Source of the DNA: Actinopolyspora mortivallis DSM 44261
GTDB taxonomy: Bacteria; Actinomycetota; Actinomycetes; Mycobacteriales; Pseudonocardiaceae
Direction: 5' to 3'
Assembly: GCF_000384035.1 (NCBI RefSeq)
Contig: NZ_KB913024.1
Span: 4,169,351 to 4,233,350, forward strand
DNA: 64,000 nt
Position 1 is the first letter of the stretch. The number at the start of each line of letters is the position of its first letter. Positions 62,536 to 64,000 of the stretch are shown here, piece by piece. The notes under the pieces are model-generated. The model did not search any database, was not told where the DNA came from, and was given only the letters and a program-made list of their open reading frames with translations. The position numbers and the translations under genes were made by a program.

Positions 62536-64000
62536 TCAGACCGTGGTCGGGGCGTCGGTGGGGGTCTTCTCGATGTAGGCGACGGCGCGGTGGGCGGGCA
62601 GCCGCACGGCCATGGCGTAGTAGTACATCACCAGACTCCACACCGCGATGACGACGGTGCCCAGGCCGATTCCGATGAAACCGTCCCCGCCGCCGAGCAG
62701 GCTGGGATCGGCGGGTGCGCTCGGATCCACCTCACCGAGGTAGCTGATGACCATCAGACCGCCGAGCCAGATCGGGAACCACGATCCGGAGCGGAAGTCG
62801 ATCGGCGGGGTGTCGTGGCTGGTCACCGCGTGGTAGACGACGAAGACCACGTAACCGACCAGCAGCCCGGCCAGCATCTTCTCGTTGATCGACCACCCGG
62901 ACCAGAACACCAGCAGGTTCGAGGCGAAGAACGCCAGCAGCGGGATGGTGTCCCCGCCGGGCAGCCGGAACGGGCGGGGCTGGTCGGGCAGCTGCCGCCG
63001 CAGTGCCCCCACCACGAGGCAGCCGGGGGCGAAGGAGACGGCGAAGGCCGAGGTGATGAAGCCGATGAACTTCGACCAGGCCGGGAAGGGCAGGAAGAAG
63101 AGGCAACCGACCACGAACATCAGCAGGATCGACACCCACGGAACGCCCCGCTTGTTCAGTTTGGTCAGGGCCTGGGGCGCGTTGTCGTTGCGGGCGTTGG
63201 CGTAGGACAGCCGGGTGGTCACCCCCGCGTAGATCAACCCGGTGTCGGCCGGGGAGATGACGGCGTCGATGCGCAGCAGCACCGCCAGCCAGAACGCGTT
63301 GAGCATGATGGCCAGTCCGGCCAGCGGTCCGGCGTTTTCGGCGAAGGAGAGGTTCTCCCACCCTTGGCCGAGCAGGTCCTGGGGCAGCCCGGTGATGAAG
63401 GCGACCTGCAGCAGCACGTAGATGATCGCCGTGATCAGGATGGAGCCGATCAGGGCGAAGGGGACGTTGCGCTGGGGGTTGTTGGTCTCGCCGGCGAACT
63501 CCACCCCGTTGCGGAAGCCCAGGTAGGAGAAGGCGATCCCGGCCGCGGGGATGGCGGTGAACACCGCGCCCGCGCCGCTGGGGGCGAAGCCGCCGAACTC
63601 GGTGAGGTTGCCCGGGTGGAAGGCCAGGGCGAACAGCACCACGATGACCAGCACGATCACCGCGAGCTTCCACCAGACGAGCAGGTTGTTCAGCTGGGCG
63701 AACAGCCGCACCCCCAGGATGTTGATGCCGCTGTAGAGCGCCATGAGTCCGATGGCCACGAACCACCCGTAGCCGCTGACGAGGTACTCGCCCTCGACCT
63801 TGGTCATCAGCCACCCGGCGTAGGGGTAGGCGTACTGCATGGTGGCCAGGACCTCGATGGGGGTGACCGCCGCGGCGGCCAGCCAGCTGATCCACCCGGA
63901 ACTGAAGCTGGCGAAGGAGCCGAAGGAGTAGTGGGGGAAGCGGATGATGCCGCCGACCACGGGGAACATCACCGAGAGTTCGGCGTAGGCGAAGCCGATG
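62536..64000 (-). CDS. APC-family amino acid permease, partial
   Basis: The C-terminal ~488 residues of an APC transporter, with the N-terminus beyond the window end. About ten transmembrane segments are visible. The conserved AFSYLGFRNGVEFAGETNNPQRNVPFALI (helix 6-7 region) is typical of the APC superfamily. Substrate unknown. A strong hairpin follows the stop codon. Confidence 0.85.
   Translation of the reverse strand, partial: IGFAYAELSVMFPVVGGIIRFPHYSFGSFASFSSGWISWLAAAAVTPIEVLATMQYAYPYAGWLMTKVEGEYLVSGYGWFVAIGLMALYSGINILGVRLFAQLNNLLVWWKLAVIVLVIVVLFALAFHPGNLTEFGGFAPSGAGAVFTAIPAAGIAFSYLGFRNGVEFAGETNNPQRNVPFALIGSILITAIIYVLLQVAFITGLPQDLLGQGWENLSFAENAGPLAGLAIMLNAFWLAVLLRIDAVISPADTGLIYAGVTTRLSYANARNDNAPQALTKLNKRGVPWVSILLMFVVGCLFFLPFPAWSKFIGFITSAFAVSFAPGCLVVGALRRQLPDQPRPFRLPGGDTIPLLAFFASNLLVFWSGWSINEKMLAGLLVGYVVFVVYHAVTSHDTPPIDFRSGSWFPIWLGGLMVISYLGEVDPSAPADPSLLGGGDGFIGIGLGTVVIAVWSLVMYYYAMAVRLPAHRAVAYIEKTPTDAPTTV

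Overview
The window is high-G+C actinomycete DNA with dense coding, many GTG and TTG starts, and several genes that look leaderless (TANNNT followed 6-8 nt later by the start codon). Mycothiol synthase, GlnR, an RsiG-type anti-sigma factor, an LCP ligase, SseA/SseC and a type VII secretion-associated protein all point to Actinomycetes, most likely Pseudonocardiales. A genus (for example Actinopolyspora) cannot be fixed from the sequence alone. The core block from about 7.8 to 37.5 kb keeps the gene order I recall from Mycobacterium tuberculosis Rv0807-Rv0823c (SCP-like gene, purF, purM, DUF3073, ygfZ, pabC, nitrobindin, sseC, sseA, thioredoxin, lmeA, glnR, mshD, pst, phoU, LCP gene, dus), so this part is ancestral chromosome.

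Layout. 0-7 kb: membrane protein, DUF3558 lipoprotein, a glucose dehydrogenase-GH15 pair that overlaps by TTGA, a T7SS-associated protein, a PRC-barrel protein and a LuxR-type regulator. The 3' end of the LuxR gene is duplicated 880 bp downstream, and a Doc/RHH toxin-antitoxin pair sits between the two copies. 7.8-23.4 kb: purine, folate, iron-sulfur and sulfur housekeeping genes. 23.7-31.6 kb: glnR, mshD, then pstSCAB behind a PHO box, a HTH regulator and phoU. 31.7-39.2 kb: a very long LCP protein, a diguanylate cyclase, dusB, a Cu/Zn SOD-like protein and an EamA exporter.

39.3-48.3 kb is an accessory island at a tRNA-Lys(TTT) gene. The tRNA 3' end recurs at 45.05 and 48.25 kb, so two elements appear stacked in tandem. 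The first holds a truncated tyrosine integrase abutting a three-repeat type I-E-like CRISPR mini-array, a polymorphic-toxin operon (helical partner, DddA/SCP1.201-like DNA deaminase, Imm1-like immunity protein), small coupled genes, a HTH-helical-repeat regulator with TTCGCGAA repeats upstream, and a frameshifted DUF2637 gene. The second is visibly A+T-richer and carries a DUF4145 protein plus an overlapping pair of unknown genes. I regard it as a candidate defence cargo.

48.6-64 kb: ordinary chromosome again. It has a VC0807-like membrane protein, a TetR-regulated FAD monooxygenase with two operators, an NhaC antiporter, a dipeptidase, a HAD dehalogenase, a DUF3311/SSS symporter pair, a flavin dehydrogenase, a diacylglycerol kinase-family lipid kinase and an APC permease cut by the window end.
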